This document shows, one piece after another, positions 30,287 through 40,175 of a stretch of DNA of 45,857 bases. Position numbers and translations under genes: made by a program. The notes under the pieces are model-generated. The model ran no database searches. It saw nothing but the letters and a program-made list of their open reading frames with translations, and had not been told where the DNA came from. Source of the stretch: an uncultured Pelagibacteraceae bacterium. GTDB lineage: Bacteria; Pseudomonadota; Alphaproteobacteria; Pelagibacterales; Pelagibacteraceae. Position 1 is the first letter of the stretch. The number at the start of each line of letters is the position of its first letter. The stretch spans positions 1-45,857 of the forward strand of contig CACLBB010000010.1 of assembly GCA_902605035.1 (NCBI GenBank). The letters run 5' to 3'.

Positions 30287-31447
30287 TTATTTAATTGCCT
30301 CTACTATTTTTTTCGCTGCGTCATTTAGGTCAGATGCAGATAATATTTTCAAATTCGAATTATCTAATATTTCTTTTCCTTCTTTAAAATTCGTTCCAGC
30401 TAATCTCACTACTAAAGGGACAGACAAATTGATTTGTTTGGCAGCCTCTATAACTCCATGCGCAAGAACATCACATCTCATTATTCCTCCGAATATATTA
30501 ATCAAAATTCCTTTTACATTCTTATCTGAAAGAATTAGTTTAAAAGCAGCCGCAACTTTTTCTTTAGATGCTCCTCCACCCACATCTAAAAAATTTGCTG
30601 GTTCTTTTCCATAAAGTTTAATTATATCCATGGTAGCCATAGCTAAACCTGCCCCATTGACCATACAGCCAATTGAGCCCTCTAGTTTTATGTAAGCTAG
30701 ATCATGCTTGCTGGCTTCAATTTCGGATGGGTTTTCCTCATTTAAGTCTCTGAGTTTTAAAATTTCCGGTCTTCTAAAAATTGCATTATCGTCAAAGTTC
30801 ATTTTTGCATCTAAACACAAAATTTTTCCTGCTTTAGTAGTTATTAAGGGGTTAATTTCTATTAAACTGGCATCTTTTTGTATCAAAATTTTATAAAGTG
30901 CTTTTACTAACTCTGATGCTTCTTTTTTTTGAGTTTCATTAAATTCAAAGGAATATAAAATCTTTTCTATATCTTTTTCATTGATTTCATTAGTTAATTC
31001 TATTTTTGTTGTAAGTATCTTTTTTGGATTTTCAGCTGCTACTTTTTCTATATCCATTCCTCCCTCTCTACTGCTTATAAAAGCTATCTTAGAACTTTCT
31101 CTATCCACTAAGCATGACAAATAAAATTCTTTATCAATTTCTGAAGCCTCTTCGATATAAAGTCTTTTTACTTTTTTACCTTCTGGTCCAGTTTGATGAG
31201 TGATGAGCACTTTTCCCATCATTTTTTTCGCTTCTTGTTCTAATTCAGTAATATTTTTGACTAATTTTACACCTCCGGCTTTTCCTCTTCCTCCTGCATG
31301 GATTTGTGCTTTTAAAACAAATTTATCACTTTTTAAATTCGAGATTTTTTCTTTAATTTGATCAACAGATAAAATTGTTACTCCATTAGAAACTGGTGCT
31401 CCAAATTCTTTAAGTATTTCTTTAGCCTGATGTTCGTGTATATTCAT
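30287..31447 (-). CDS. sucC: Succinyl-CoA synthetase beta subunit
   Basis: SucC is the ATP-grasp subunit that binds nucleotide and pairs with SucD. From the start chosen at 31447 the protein has 386 residues beginning MNIHEHQAKEILKEFGAPV, the usual family N-terminus. An in-frame ATG at 31468 would add seven unrelated residues and lies in a TATGAT -10-like hexamer (minus strand 31469-31464), which favours the inner start. QIHAGGRGKAGGVK, EINPL and INIFGGIMRCD motifs are present. It is the first gene after the three-gene interruption, so the suc operon needs its own promoter in the gap to the divergent glycosyltransferase gene. Confidence 0.95.
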   Translation of the reverse strand: MNIHEHQAKEILKEFGAPVSNGVTILSVDQIKEKISNLKSDKFVLKAQIHAGGRGKAGGVKLVKNITELEQEAKKMMGKVLITHQTGPEGKKVKRLYIEEASEIDKEFYLSCLVDRESSKIAFISSREGGMDIEKVAAENPKKILTTKIELTNEINEKDIEKILYSFEFNETQKKEASELVKALYKILIQKDASLIEINPLITTKAGKILCLDAKMNFDDNAIFRRPEILKLRDLNEENPSEIEASKHDLAYIKLEGSIGCMVNGAGLAMATMDIIKLYGKEPANFLDVGGGASKEKVAAAFKLILSDKNVKGILINIFGGIMRCDVLAHGVIEAAKQINLSVPLVVRLAGTNFKEGKEILDNSNLKILSASDLNDAAKKIVEAIK

Positions 31448-31488
31448 TTTAGTTGCTATTACTATCATAAAATTTAGATTATTCCATT

Positions 31489-32364
31489 ATGAAAGCAAAA
31501 ATTATAATTTTAACTCCTGTTTATAATGATTGGAAAAATTTAACTAAGCTTTTAGCTCAAATTGACGTTATATTTAAAAAAGATATAAAAAAAAAATTTG
31601 ATTTAATTGTTGTAAATGATTCTTCAACTGAAAAGTTTAATCACAAAAAGTTAAAATTAGCTACAATAAATAAACTAACTTTAATTTCTCTGTCAAGAAA
31701 TGTTGGTAGTCAAAGAGCATTGGCTATAGGAATACAACATATAAAAAAAACATATAAAAAAAATTACAAAACAATTGTAATAGATTCAGATGGACAGGAT
31801 AATCCCAGGGGAATAAAAATGATGATTGACAAAAGTAAAAAAAAACCAAAATTTTCTATTGTGGTTAATCGTGGACAAAGAAAAGAACCTTTTTGGTTTA
31901 GATTTTTTTATAAGATTTATTGTATTTTAATTAATTTGTTTGCTTTTAAAAAAGTCGAATTTGGAAATTATTGCCTGCTTAACTCTGGAGATATCAATAA
32001 AATTTATTATAAAACTGATCTTCATAGTGCTTTTCCTCCCACAATATCTATTAATATAAAAAAAATTTTACATATTACTTTAGATAGAGAAAAAAGATTT
32101 ACTGGAACATCAAAAATGAATTTTTTAGGATTAGTATTTCATGCTTTTAAAGTTTTTTCAGTTTTTCGTTACAGAATATTATTTTCTACTACCATTTATT
32201 TATTTGTTTGTTACTTTCTTTTTAATGAATATAAGAATATCAATCTATTTTATGTCATTTCTACAATTTTATTTATATTCAATTGTGTGAACTTTTTCAT
32301 TTCATACTTTAGTAATAAATCTACTAAAGACAATTTTAAAAACTATAAAATTAAAAATTATTAG
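31489..32364 (+). CDS. Family 2 glycosyltransferase with C-terminal membrane helices
   Basis: A 291-residue GT-A fold enzyme, like dolichyl-phosphate mannose synthase and GtrB. It starts IIILTPVYNDWKNL, then LIVVNDSS and SRNVGSQRALAIG, and has the nucleotide-sugar and metal-binding DSDGQD with D99-x-D101. About two hydrophobic helices follow at residues 228-246 and 253-274. Such proteins move a sugar from a nucleotide donor to polyprenyl phosphate or a lipid-linked acceptor on the inner membrane face. The sugar is not predictable. It is on the opposite strand to the surrounding TCA genes and shares a TTAG stop-codon overlap with the convergent membrane protein gene, a probable partner using the lipid-linked sugar. 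Confidence 0.85.
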   Translation: MKAKIIILTPVYNDWKNLTKLLAQIDVIFKKDIKKKFDLIVVNDSSTEKFNHKKLKLATINKLTLISLSRNVGSQRALAIGIQHIKKTYKKNYKTIVIDSDGQDNPRGIKMMIDKSKKKPKFSIVVNRGQRKEPFWFRFFYKIYCILINLFAFKKVEFGNYCLLNSGDINKIYYKTDLHSAFPPTISINIKKILHITLDREKRFTGTSKMNFLGLVFHAFKVFSVFRYRILFSTTIYLFVCYFLFNEYKNINLFYVISTILFIFNCVNFFISYFSNKSTKDNFKNYKIKNY

Positions 32365-33968
32365 TTACATTTATTAAGTCTGATTGAATATAACATTTCA
32401 TTATATCTCTCTTTTTCAAAACAGTTACTATTTAATAAATTTTCGAAATTTATGGACCGAAATTCTTTAGGAAGACTTTCTACCAAATATATAATTTCAA
32501 TTTTTTTCCGTTTAACTTTATTATTAAATTTTTTGCTATACTCATCATAATATTTAAAATTAGTTGAGGCTGGAAATGTATTGTTTGGATAATACCATCT
32601 GTTAGGAATATTTAAATTTTCATCCATTATTAATGAAAAAAACTGATAATGTGTAATTAACATTTTTTCTCTGGGATCATCTTGTATTACTTTAATAGAC
32701 TCTTTTAGAAGTTTTATTTCAGAGCTTGGATCAGCATTGTACTTATTTGGAGTTATCCACTTGAGGTTTTTAAATTTAGAGCTTAAAAATTTTGCATCTA
32801 CTGCCTCTGAAAGATTAACATTTTGTAAATCTATAAACTTTCTTTTTTCATTATAAACAAGATGATATTTGAAAGTTGAAAATAATATGAGAGCAATTGA
32901 TAGTAATTTTATCTTATCTTTCATTTTAAATTGTTCAAATTGATCTAACTGTAAAAGAAAAAGGCCGCCTAAAATAGGTATTAATGAGAATATAAATGTT
33001 TGGTTAGCTGTTATAATTTGATGAAATATGAAACTTAGTGAACAAAAAAAAATGAAAATGTTAATTACAATTTTTTTATCAAAAGTAAATTTTTTAAAAC
33101 TCTTTTTGATATAAAGTAACATTAATATTATATTTGCAAACACGAAGAAAAAAATAAATTTAAAGTGTCCTAGCGTTCCTCTTAAAGTCATCTTATTAAC
33201 CATTTTAGCACCCTCAAAGGCAGTCTCTTCGCTTAAAATTCTACCTCTTCCGACCTCAAGTGGAAACAAAATTAGTTGAGAAATAAAATCTTTCAATGTT
33301 ACTCCAGTAATAACAAAATACAAAATTAGTATAAATAAAGAAACTACTGCTCCAGCAAGAAAATAAATAAAAAAATTTCTATCAAAAAAAATAAAATAGA
33401 TTAATAAAAAAAATATTATCATTAAATTAATTATTCCAGAAGGTAATTGCATACTTAAAAAGGATAAAAGCATTAACAAAGGTAATATAAACCAAAGTTT
33501 TTTTTCATCTTTATAAACAGCAAGATAGAAAACTAATAAAGAAATTATGCTTAATATTAATGAATGCTGATATGGAAAAGGAGTCCCGACCACTGGGTAA
33601 CATAAAATTGCTACACAACAAGATAAAATAAAATTGGAGAAAATATTTTTGTTAAATCGATTTAAAAAATAAAAAAAAAATAATGTAATAATTACATTAA
33701 AACTAGATGCATGAAATACATAAGAATTCCAATTTAATCCGAAAATATAAAAAAAAAGCGCTTGAGTATAATCAACAAAAATACCTGAAATGACCCAGAA
33801 GTCTTTAATCGGGTGTTGTCCCTCAGTGATATAGTATGCACTATCAAAAAAACTAAAAGTATCTATTGGATATAAGCCTTTATTTGCATAATAATAATTT
33901 ATATAAAAAGCTAAAAAACCTAGTAAAATTTTTAAAACTAATTGAGAAGGAACTGATTTAATATTCAT
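32361..33968 (-). CDS. Polytopic membrane protein resembling GT-C glycosyltransferases
   Basis: A 535-residue protein with roughly ten or more hydrophobic helices between residues 10 and 370 and a C-terminal soluble part of about 160 residues, probably periplasmic. The first outer loop carries D36, D42 and D56 in the pattern PIDTFSFFDSAYY ... KDFW ... VDYTQALFFYIFG. This resembles the acidic first loop of polyprenyl-phosphate-sugar dependent GT-C enzymes (GT39/ArnT-like). Sequence conservation in this group is low, so the call is by architecture. It is convergent with the GT2 gene and divergent from the methyltransferase gene (41-bp gap), and is the most A+T-rich-looking and Phe/Ile/Asn-rich protein in the window. 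An O-antigen-polymerase or flippase-type function cannot be excluded. Confidence 0.6.
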   Translation of the reverse strand: MNIKSVPSQLVLKILLGFLAFYINYYYANKGLYPIDTFSFFDSAYYITEGQHPIKDFWVISGIFVDYTQALFFYIFGLNWNSYVFHASSFNVIITLFFFYFLNRFNKNIFSNFILSCCVAILCYPVVGTPFPYQHSLILSIISLLVFYLAVYKDEKKLWFILPLLMLLSFLSMQLPSGIINLMIIFFLLIYFIFFDRNFFIYFLAGAVVSLFILILYFVITGVTLKDFISQLILFPLEVGRGRILSEETAFEGAKMVNKMTLRGTLGHFKFIFFFVFANIILMLLYIKKSFKKFTFDKKIVINIFIFFCSLSFIFHQIITANQTFIFSLIPILGGLFLLQLDQFEQFKMKDKIKLLSIALILFSTFKYHLVYNEKRKFIDLQNVNLSEAVDAKFLSSKFKNLKWITPNKYNADPSSEIKLLKESIKVIQDDPREKMLITHYQFFSLIMDENLNIPNRWYYPNNTFPASTNFKYYDEYSKKFNNKVKRKKIEIIYLVESLPKEFRSINFENLLNSNCFEKERYNEMLYSIRLNKCN

Positions 33969-34009
33969 AAAGACTTTATTATCATGAATTCATTATTAGC
34001 AAAATCACA

Positions 34010-34810
34010 ATGTTAAAAATAAAAGATAAAATTAGATTTAAACACTCAGAAAATCTTATGAAACAGGAGGGAGATGTCATGCGCTCAATAGATGACATAA
34101 ATAAAAACAAAAACTTATATATCTTGTTGAAAGAACGATTTAGCTGGATGAATAATTTTATTGATCAAAACGCTAAAGGTATCGAAGTAGGGGCTGCAGC
34201 TGGATTCTCTAAAAAATTTATCAAATCTAAAAATTTTAAAATAAGTGATTTTTCTAATCATAGTCATTTAGATCATAAAAATATTGATGCTCAGGCTACT
34301 GGATTTAAAAATGAGGAGTTTGATTTTGTCATTTCGTCTAATATGATTCATCATCTTCCATTTCCAGTAAAATTTTTTAATGAAATGCATAGAATATTAA
34401 AGAAAGGTGGAAAATTAATTATATTTGATGCACATTGTTCAGTTTTATTACAGTTAGTTTTAATCCTTATGAAACACGAAGGCTTTGATTTTACTAAAAA
34501 TGTTTGGAGTTTAAACGAGCCTTCAACTGGTATTGATGATCCGTGGTCTGGGAACAGTGCTATTCCATATTTAATATTTAACGAAAAAAATGAGTTTCAA
34601 AAAAAATTAGGAGAGAAATTTAATTTGAAATACTTGAAATTATGTGAATGTTTGCTTTTTTTAAATTCAGGTGGAGTAACCTCTAAAACTTTTTATTTTC
34701 CTCTAAATTTTTTTTTCTTAAACATTCTTAAATACTTAGATAAATTTCTTACTTTATTATTCCCTAAAATATTTGCACTAGGTTACAAAATTGTATTAGA
34801 AAAAAAATAA
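34010..34810 (+). CDS. Class I SAM-dependent methyltransferase
   Basis: The protein has 266 residues. Motif I is GIEVGAAAG (57-65), and FDFVISSNMIHHLPFPVKFF (about 104-123) and LKKGGKLIIFDAH form the usual post-motif strands, placing it in the methyltransferase-11-like superfamily. A hydrophobic C-terminal region with FYFPLNFFFLNI and LTLLFPKIFALGYKIVL suggests membrane association. Substrate is unknown; beside two glycosyltransferase-like genes, a sugar or lipid-linked glycan methylation is a reasonable guess. It is on the plus strand, ending 2 bp from the convergent mdh stop. Unlike its neighbours on both sides it has no role in the TCA cycle. Confidence 0.78.
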   Translation: MLKIKDKIRFKHSENLMKQEGDVMRSIDDINKNKNLYILLKERFSWMNNFIDQNAKGIEVGAAAGFSKKFIKSKNFKISDFSNHSHLDHKNIDAQATGFKNEEFDFVISSNMIHHLPFPVKFFNEMHRILKKGGKLIIFDAHCSVLLQLVLILMKHEGFDFTKNVWSLNEPSTGIDDPWSGNSAIPYLIFNEKNEFQKKLGEKFNLKYLKLCECLLFLNSGGVTSKTFYFPLNFFFLNILKYLDKFLTLLFPKIFALGYKIVLEKK

Positions 34811-34812
34811 GT

Positions 34813-35778
34813 TTAAGCTAATTTAGGATCAATTTTTTTTGCTGCATCAAATAATTGTTTAACCGCGTCAATCGATTTCGAAAAGTTACTGTTTTCTTCG
34901 TCTGTTAAATCTAATTCGACAATCTTTTCTACTCCACTTTTTCCAATTATTACTGGAACTCCAGCATAAATTTCTTTAAATCCGTATTCACCAGTTAAAT
35001 ATGCTGCACATGGTAATTGTTTTTTTAAATCTTTTAAATAACTTTCAGCCATTTCAACACCCGAAGCAGCTGGGGCATAAAAGGCTGACCCTTTTTCTAA
35101 AAATTTTACAATTTCAGCACCCCCTTTTTTTGTTCTTTCTACAATTTCTTCTAATTTTTCTTTTTGAATAATGCCTTCCTTCACCAGTTCCTTAATTTTT
35201 TTTCCATCTACCTCGGTTGAACCTAACATGGCTACCATGCTATCACCATGACCACCTAATACAAAAGATTTTATTTTTTGAACGGGTAATTTTAATTCTT
35301 GGGATAAAAAATATATAAATCTTGATGAGTCTAAAATTCCTGCCATTCCAACAATTTTATTTTTGGGCATTCCTGAATATTTTTGTAAAGCCATTACAAT
35401 TACATCTAGTGGATTAGTTATACATATTACAAAAGCGTCAGGAGAAGTTTTTTTTATACCCTCAGCAACTTGTTTTATAATCTTTAAATTTATTCCTAGT
35501 AAATCATCTCTTGTCATGCCAGGCTTTCTTGGAACTCCTGCTGTAACTATTATTACATCTGAATTTTTGGTATCTTCATAATTGTCTGTTCCGATTAAAT
35601 CAATATTAAATTTATTAACGGGTGAGGATTGTGCAATATCTAAAGCCTTCCCTTTAGCTATGCCTGCAGCAACATCAAATAATACAACATTTCCTAACTC
35701 TTTTAATGCAATTAAATGTGCAAGAGTTCCGCCAATTTGACCAGCTCCAATTAATGTAATCTTTTTTTTCATAGTCAA
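34813..35778 (-). CDS. mdh: Malate dehydrogenase
   Basis: Mdh oxidises malate to oxaloacetate with NAD. The 321-residue protein is of the LDH-like MDH type usual in alphaproteobacteria. It has the dinucleotide motif GAGQIGGT near the N-terminus, the substrate loop [15 protein letters not shown] (Arg at the position that selects malate over lactate), [10 protein letters not shown], and the catalytic His in GGHGDSM. It lies 1 bp behind mmsA. In many alphaproteobacteria mdh is followed directly by sucCD; here three unrelated genes separate them. Confidence 0.96.
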   Translation of the reverse strand: MTMKKKITLIGAGQIGGTLAHLIALKELGNVVLFDVAAGIAKGKALDIAQSSPVNKFNIDLIGTDNYEDTKNSDVIIVTAGVPRKPGMTRDDLLGINLKIIKQVAEGIKKTSPDAFVICITNPLDVIVMALQKYSGMPKNKIVGMAGILDSSRFIYFLSQELKLPVQKIKSFVLGGHGDSMVAMLGSTEVDGKKIKELVKEGIIQKEKLEEIVERTKKGGAEIVKFLEKGSAFYAPAASGVEMAESYLKDLKKQLPCAAYLTGEYGFKEIYAGVPVIIGKSGVEKIVELDLTDEENSNFSKSIDAVKQLFDAAKKIDPKLA

Positions 35779-35779
35779 A

Positions 35780-37273
35780 TTATTTCATAGTTGGCATAAC
35801 AAATTCGGGGTCTGATCTTAAACCAGATGGCCATCTTGATGTTATTGTTTTTAATTTAGTATAAAACCTAACTCCTTCAGGTCCATGCATATGCTGATCT
35901 CCAAATAGAGATCTTTTCCAGCCTCCAAAACTATGAAATGCCATTGGGACTGGGATTGGGATATTTATTCCAACCATTCCAATTTTGGCTTTATTCGAAA
36001 AAGTTCTTCCTGAGTCTCCGTCCCTAGTAAATATACTTACACCATTTCCAAATTCGTGATCATTTACTAATTGTAAAGCCTCATCGAAATTTTTTGCCCT
36101 TACAACTGATAATACAGGTCCAAATATCTCTTCCTTATAAATTCTCATTTTTGCTGTGACATGATCAAACAAACATCCACCGATGTAATATCCATTTTCA
36201 TAACCTTGAAGTTTTAAATTTCTTCCATCGACAATTAGTTTCGCTCCTTCTTTTTCTCCTATATCTACGTAATTTTTAACTTTTTCTAAATGCTCTTTAG
36301 TTACTAACGGTCCCATTTCTGATTTCTTATCCATGCCCGGACCCACTTTTAAAGTTTCTACTTTTTTTGCTAAGTTACTTACTAATTTATCACCAATGTT
36401 ACCAACCGCTACAGCAACTGATTGAGCCATACATCTTTCACCTGCAGATCCGTAAGCAGCTCCCATTAATCCGTTAACTGCTTGATCTAAATCACAATCT
36501 GGCATTACAACACAATGATTTTTAGCTCCGCCTAGAGCTTGAACTCTTTTTTCGTTTTTTGCACAATTTTCATAAATATACTTAGCTATAGGTGTAGAAC
36601 CAACAAAACTCATCGCTACTACTTCCTTATGATTTATAAGTCCGTCTACTGCTTCTTTGCCTCCATTTATAATATTAAAAACACCATCAGGTAAACCAGC
36701 TTCTTTTAGAAGTTTTGCCAATTTCATTGAGCATGAGGGATCTTTTTCAGAAGGTTTCAAAACAAAAGTATTTCCGCAGGCAATTGCCATAGGAAACATC
36801 CACATAGGAACCATGGCTGGAAAATTAAAAGGAGTTACTCCAGCGCAGACACCTAGGGGCTGTCTGATAGACCAACTATCTACATTAGAACCTACATTTT
36901 CTGTATACTCTCCTTTAAGCATTTGTGGAATTCCACACGCATACTCAACAACTTCTAATCCTCGTATTAAAGAGCCTTTAGCGTCTTCATAAACTTTACC
37001 ATGCTCAGAAACAATTATTTTTGTCAGCTCATCTGAATTTTTCTCAATAAGTTCTTTAAATTTAAACATAACCCTGGCTCTTTGTAATGGTGGGGTATTC
37101 GACCAAGATAAAAATGCGTCTTTTGCACTTTTCACCGCTTCATTTACATCTTTGTTATTTGCTAATCTAACTTCTGCTGTTTGGTCACCTGTAGCAGGAT
37201 TAAAAACTTTACCTTTTTCAGCGGAACTTCCAGAAAAGGTTTTTCCATCAATAAAATGTTCTATAATATTCAT
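35780..37273 (-). CDS. mmsA: CoA-acylating methylmalonate-semialdehyde dehydrogenase
   Basis: The enzyme converts methylmalonate or malonate semialdehyde, CoA and NAD to propionyl-CoA or acetyl-CoA plus carbon dioxide. The 497-residue aldehyde dehydrogenase has [17 protein letters not shown] (family-typical), [12 protein letters not shown] (NAD site), [14 protein letters not shown], and the catalytic Cys281 in GERCMAQ. MmsA proteins lack the general-base Glu of ordinary aldehyde dehydrogenases, and GGAKNH replaces the usual ELGG motif here. It works in valine, inositol or pyrimidine breakdown, or in acrylate and 3-hydroxypropionate use. Its place between sdhB and mdh ties it to carbon entry into the TCA cycle. 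Confidence 0.93.
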   Translation of the reverse strand: MNIIEHFIDGKTFSGSSAEKGKVFNPATGDQTAEVRLANNKDVNEAVKSAKDAFLSWSNTPPLQRARVMFKFKELIEKNSDELTKIIVSEHGKVYEDAKGSLIRGLEVVEYACGIPQMLKGEYTENVGSNVDSWSIRQPLGVCAGVTPFNFPAMVPMWMFPMAIACGNTFVLKPSEKDPSCSMKLAKLLKEAGLPDGVFNIINGGKEAVDGLINHKEVVAMSFVGSTPIAKYIYENCAKNEKRVQALGGAKNHCVVMPDCDLDQAVNGLMGAAYGSAGERCMAQSVAVAVGNIGDKLVSNLAKKVETLKVGPGMDKKSEMGPLVTKEHLEKVKNYVDIGEKEGAKLIVDGRNLKLQGYENGYYIGGCLFDHVTAKMRIYKEEIFGPVLSVVRAKNFDEALQLVNDHEFGNGVSIFTRDGDSGRTFSNKAKIGMVGINIPIPVPMAFHSFGGWKRSLFGDQHMHGPEGVRFYTKLKTITSRWPSGLRSDPEFVMPTMK

Positions 37274-37297
37274 GAAAGTAACTGATTAAATAAGCTT

Positions 37298-38074
37298 TTA
37301 GCTTGTTGCAAGCATTTTTTTTATCGAACTGATAGCTTTTGCTGGATTAAGACCTTTGGGACAAGAATTTGTACAATTCATTATAGTATGACATCTATAC
37401 AACTTCAATTCGTCTGCAACTTTTTTTAATCTTTCTTTTTTATCGTTATCTCTGCTATCATTAATCCAACGATATGCCTGTAGCAAAACCGCCGGTCCTA
37501 AATATTTATCACCATTCCACCAATAGCTTGGGCATGAAGTCGAACAACAGGCACAAAGAATACATTCATAGTAACCATCAAGTTTTTCTCTATCCTTTTG
37601 AGATTGTTTAATTTCCTCTACTTCTTTTTCAGTTTGACCACCTTTGAGCCATGGTTGTATAGACTCATATTGTTTGTAAAGTGTACTCAAATCACCAATC
37701 AAATCTTTTATTACCTTTAAATGTGGAAGAGGATAAATATTTAAATCACCATTAATATCAGTATGAGATTTAATACACGCTAAATTGTTAACTCCGTCAA
37801 TGTTCATTGCGCATGAGCCACAAACTCCATGAGCACATGATCTTCTAAAAGTTAAAGACGGATCAATTTCGTTCTTAATTTTTATTAAAATATCTAAAAC
37901 TTTAGGTCCACAATTATCCATATCAACTTCAAAAGTATCAACTCTAGGATTTTTTCCATTTGATGGATCCCATCTATAAATATTTATTTTTCTTAGATTA
38001 GCAGAATTTGTTTTATCTTTAAAAAATTTACCTACTTCAATTTTAGAATTTTGAGGTAAATTAAATTGCGCCAT
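37298..38074 (-). CDS. sdhB: Succinate dehydrogenase iron-sulfur subunit
   Basis: SdhB passes electrons from FAD to quinone through three clusters. In 258 residues it has the [2Fe-2S] ligands in [15 protein letters not shown] plus a downstream Cys (NNLAC). The 4Fe-4S and 3Fe-4S ligands lie in [16 protein letters not shown] and [17 protein letters not shown]. The quinone-site Trp/Ser region SYWWNGD is present. The start immediately follows the sdhA stop. All cluster ligands appear intact. Confidence 0.97.
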   Translation of the reverse strand: MAQFNLPQNSKIEVGKFFKDKTNSANLRKINIYRWDPSNGKNPRVDTFEVDMDNCGPKVLDILIKIKNEIDPSLTFRRSCAHGVCGSCAMNIDGVNNLACIKSHTDINGDLNIYPLPHLKVIKDLIGDLSTLYKQYESIQPWLKGGQTEKEVEEIKQSQKDREKLDGYYECILCACCSTSCPSYWWNGDKYLGPAVLLQAYRWINDSRDNDKKERLKKVADELKLYRCHTIMNCTNSCPKGLNPAKAISSIKKMLATS

Positions 38075-39850
38075 TTAATATACTCTCTCTTTTGGAGGAA
38101 AATACTGGACATCGTTTGTTAATGTTCTTGAGTGAACATCTCTATACTTTATTTTAACTTTATTCCCATCTTGCCAAGCTAAAGTGTGTTTCATGAAATT
38201 TTTGTCATCTCTTTTATTAAAATCCTCTCTAGCATGAGCCCCTCTACTTTCTTTTCGATAATATGCAGAATCCATAGTTGTTAATGCTTGACGTATCAAA
38301 TTATCAAATTCTAAAGTTTCCACTAAGTCAGTATTAAACAATAATGACTTATCCTTTACAGATATATCTTCAATTCCCTTAAAAGGATTTCTAATTTGTT
38401 CAACACCCTCTTTTAAAGTTTTTTCAGTTCTAAAAACTGCACATTTAGATTGCATAGTTTTTTGCATAGATAATCTTAATTCTGATGTTTTAGTTGAACC
38501 CTTAGAATTTCTAATTTTATCAAATCTATCAACACATTTGTCCGTTTCATCATTTGAAACTTTTTCATGGGGACTTCCAGGTTTTACAAGCTCTTTAGCT
38601 CTTTTAGCTGCAGCTCTTCCAAATACTACTAGGTCAATCAAAGAATTGGATCCTAAACGGTTTGCGCCGTGAACAGATACACATGCTGCCTCTCCAATTG
38701 CCATTAAACCTGGTACAGTTTTTTCAGATCCATTCAAAGTAAGAACCTCTGCTTTATAATTAGTTGGTATACCTCCCATATTATAATGGACAGTTGGTAC
38801 AACAGGTATAGGATCTTTATTAACATCGACGTTTGCAAAAGTTTTTGCTGCTTCCGCTATACCTGGCAATCTTTCATCAATTACAGTTTTGTCTAAATGA
38901 TCTAAATGAAGATTTATATGATCTTTGTTTTTACCTGCTCCTCTTCCTTCGTTTATTTCAACTTCCATAGATCTGCTTACTACGTCTCTAGAAGCTAGGT
39001 CTTTTGCATTAGGCGCATATCTTTCCATAAATCTTTCGCCTTTCCCATTCACTAAAAAACCACCCTCACCTCTAACTCCCTCAGTAATTAAACATCCAAC
39101 TCCATAAATTCCTGTAGGGTGAAACTGAACAAATTCCATATCTTGTAGTGGAAGTCCAGCTCTTAATACCATTCCATTTCCATCACCTGTACATGTATGA
39201 GCAGAGGTTGCTGAATAATAAACTTTTCCATACCCTCCAGTAGCAACAATTGTTATATGTGATCTAAATCTGTGAAGAGTACCATCTGTAAGATTCCAAG
39301 CAATTACACCTTTGCACTCGCCATTCTTCATAATTAAATCTAGTGCAAAGTATTCAATAAAAAATTCTGTGTTTTGTTTTAGCGCTTGACCATATAATGT
39401 GTGGAGAATTGCATGGCCAGTCCTATCAGCTGCAGCACAAGTTCTTTGGACAATACCATTTCCATAATTTTTTGTCATACCACCAAAAGGTCTTTGATAA
39501 ATTTTTCCGTCCTCAGTTCTACTGAAAGGAACACCGTATCTTTCTAATTCAACAACAGCTCGAGGCGCTTCTTTACACAAATACTCAATAGCATCTTGAT
39601 CGCCCAGCCAATCTGATCCTTTGACTGTATCATACATGTGCCATCTCCAGTCATCTTCTCCCATGTTGCCTAGTGCTGCTGAGATTCCTCCCTGAGCGGC
39701 TGAAGTATGACTTCTTGTCGGAAAAACTTTTGATATACAGGCTGTTTTTAAACCTGCCTCTGATAAACCTACAGCTGCTCTTAGACCTGAACCTCCTGCA
39801 CCAAGAACTACAACATCATATTCATGATCTATAATTTTATATGTACTCAT
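38075..39850 (-). CDS. sdhA: Succinate dehydrogenase flavoprotein subunit
   Basis: SdhA holds covalent FAD and oxidises succinate to fumarate. The 591-residue protein has the dinucleotide motif [11 protein letters not shown] (17-27), the FAD-linked His48 in [20 protein letters not shown], the active-site [33 protein letters not shown], and [11 protein letters not shown] near the end. Length and all motifs are normal. Genes sdhC-sdhD-sdhA-sdhB follow each other with 0-1 bp spacing. Confidence 0.98.
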   Translation of the reverse strand: MSTYKIIDHEYDVVVLGAGGSGLRAAVGLSEAGLKTACISKVFPTRSHTSAAQGGISAALGNMGEDDWRWHMYDTVKGSDWLGDQDAIEYLCKEAPRAVVELERYGVPFSRTEDGKIYQRPFGGMTKNYGNGIVQRTCAAADRTGHAILHTLYGQALKQNTEFFIEYFALDLIMKNGECKGVIAWNLTDGTLHRFRSHITIVATGGYGKVYYSATSAHTCTGDGNGMVLRAGLPLQDMEFVQFHPTGIYGVGCLITEGVRGEGGFLVNGKGERFMERYAPNAKDLASRDVVSRSMEVEINEGRGAGKNKDHINLHLDHLDKTVIDERLPGIAEAAKTFANVDVNKDPIPVVPTVHYNMGGIPTNYKAEVLTLNGSEKTVPGLMAIGEAACVSVHGANRLGSNSLIDLVVFGRAAAKRAKELVKPGSPHEKVSNDETDKCVDRFDKIRNSKGSTKTSELRLSMQKTMQSKCAVFRTEKTLKEGVEQIRNPFKGIEDISVKDKSLLFNTDLVETLEFDNLIRQALTTMDSAYYRKESRGAHAREDFNKRDDKNFMKHTLAWQDGNKVKIKYRDVHSRTLTNDVQYFPPKERVY

Positions 39851-40174
39851 TTATAATTTCAAAATTCCTATAATTGTTACTAAAGGGATTATTATAGCAA
39901 ATATATTTAATAGTTTATTTGCGACATTTTTGATTTTAACATCACCAATATAATCCTCAAATATTTCACTAATCGTTAAAGATGAAAAAAAGTAAGCAAT
40001 TACAACAAATACTGAGAATAAAATTTTTGAAGGCTGATTTGAAAAAAAATCTACAATTGATTGATAATCATTATCATAAATTTTAACAATATGAATAATA
40101 AACCATATCATTGCTGGAATTAAAAAAATTGAACTTATCTTAATAAATAACCATTTTTTTGTAGAGACATGCAT
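39851..40174 (-). CDS. sdhD: Succinate dehydrogenase membrane anchor subunit SdhD
   Basis: The 107-residue protein has three membrane helices (about 8-30, 49-71, 84-105) and lies exactly where SdhD is expected, between sdhC and sdhA. The EDY motif (Asp74-Tyr75) matches E. coli SdhD Asp82-Tyr83, where the Tyr contacts ubiquinone. However, the heme b ligand His71 of E. coli, 11 residues before that Asp, aligns with Phe63 here, and the Gly four residues later is Thr67. Sequence similarity outside EDY is low, so the identification depends strongly on position, size and topology. Confidence 0.87.
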   Translation of the reverse strand: MHVSTKKWLFIKISSIFLIPAMIWFIIHIVKIYDNDYQSIVDFFSNQPSKILFSVFVVIAYFFSSLTISEIFEDYIGDVKIKNVANKLLNIFAIIIPLVTIIGILKL

Positions 40175-40175
40175 A

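Noticed and set aside
31448-31468. Upstream ATG for sucC adding seven residues
   Set aside because: The family starts at MNIHE-type sequence, and the upstream ATG overlaps a -10-like hexamer.
31460-31500. Full promoter for sucC in the gap to the glycosyltransferase gene
   Set aside because: A TATGAT -10-like hexamer is present on the minus strand, but no acceptable -35 lies at 16-18 bp, so it was not listed as a feature.
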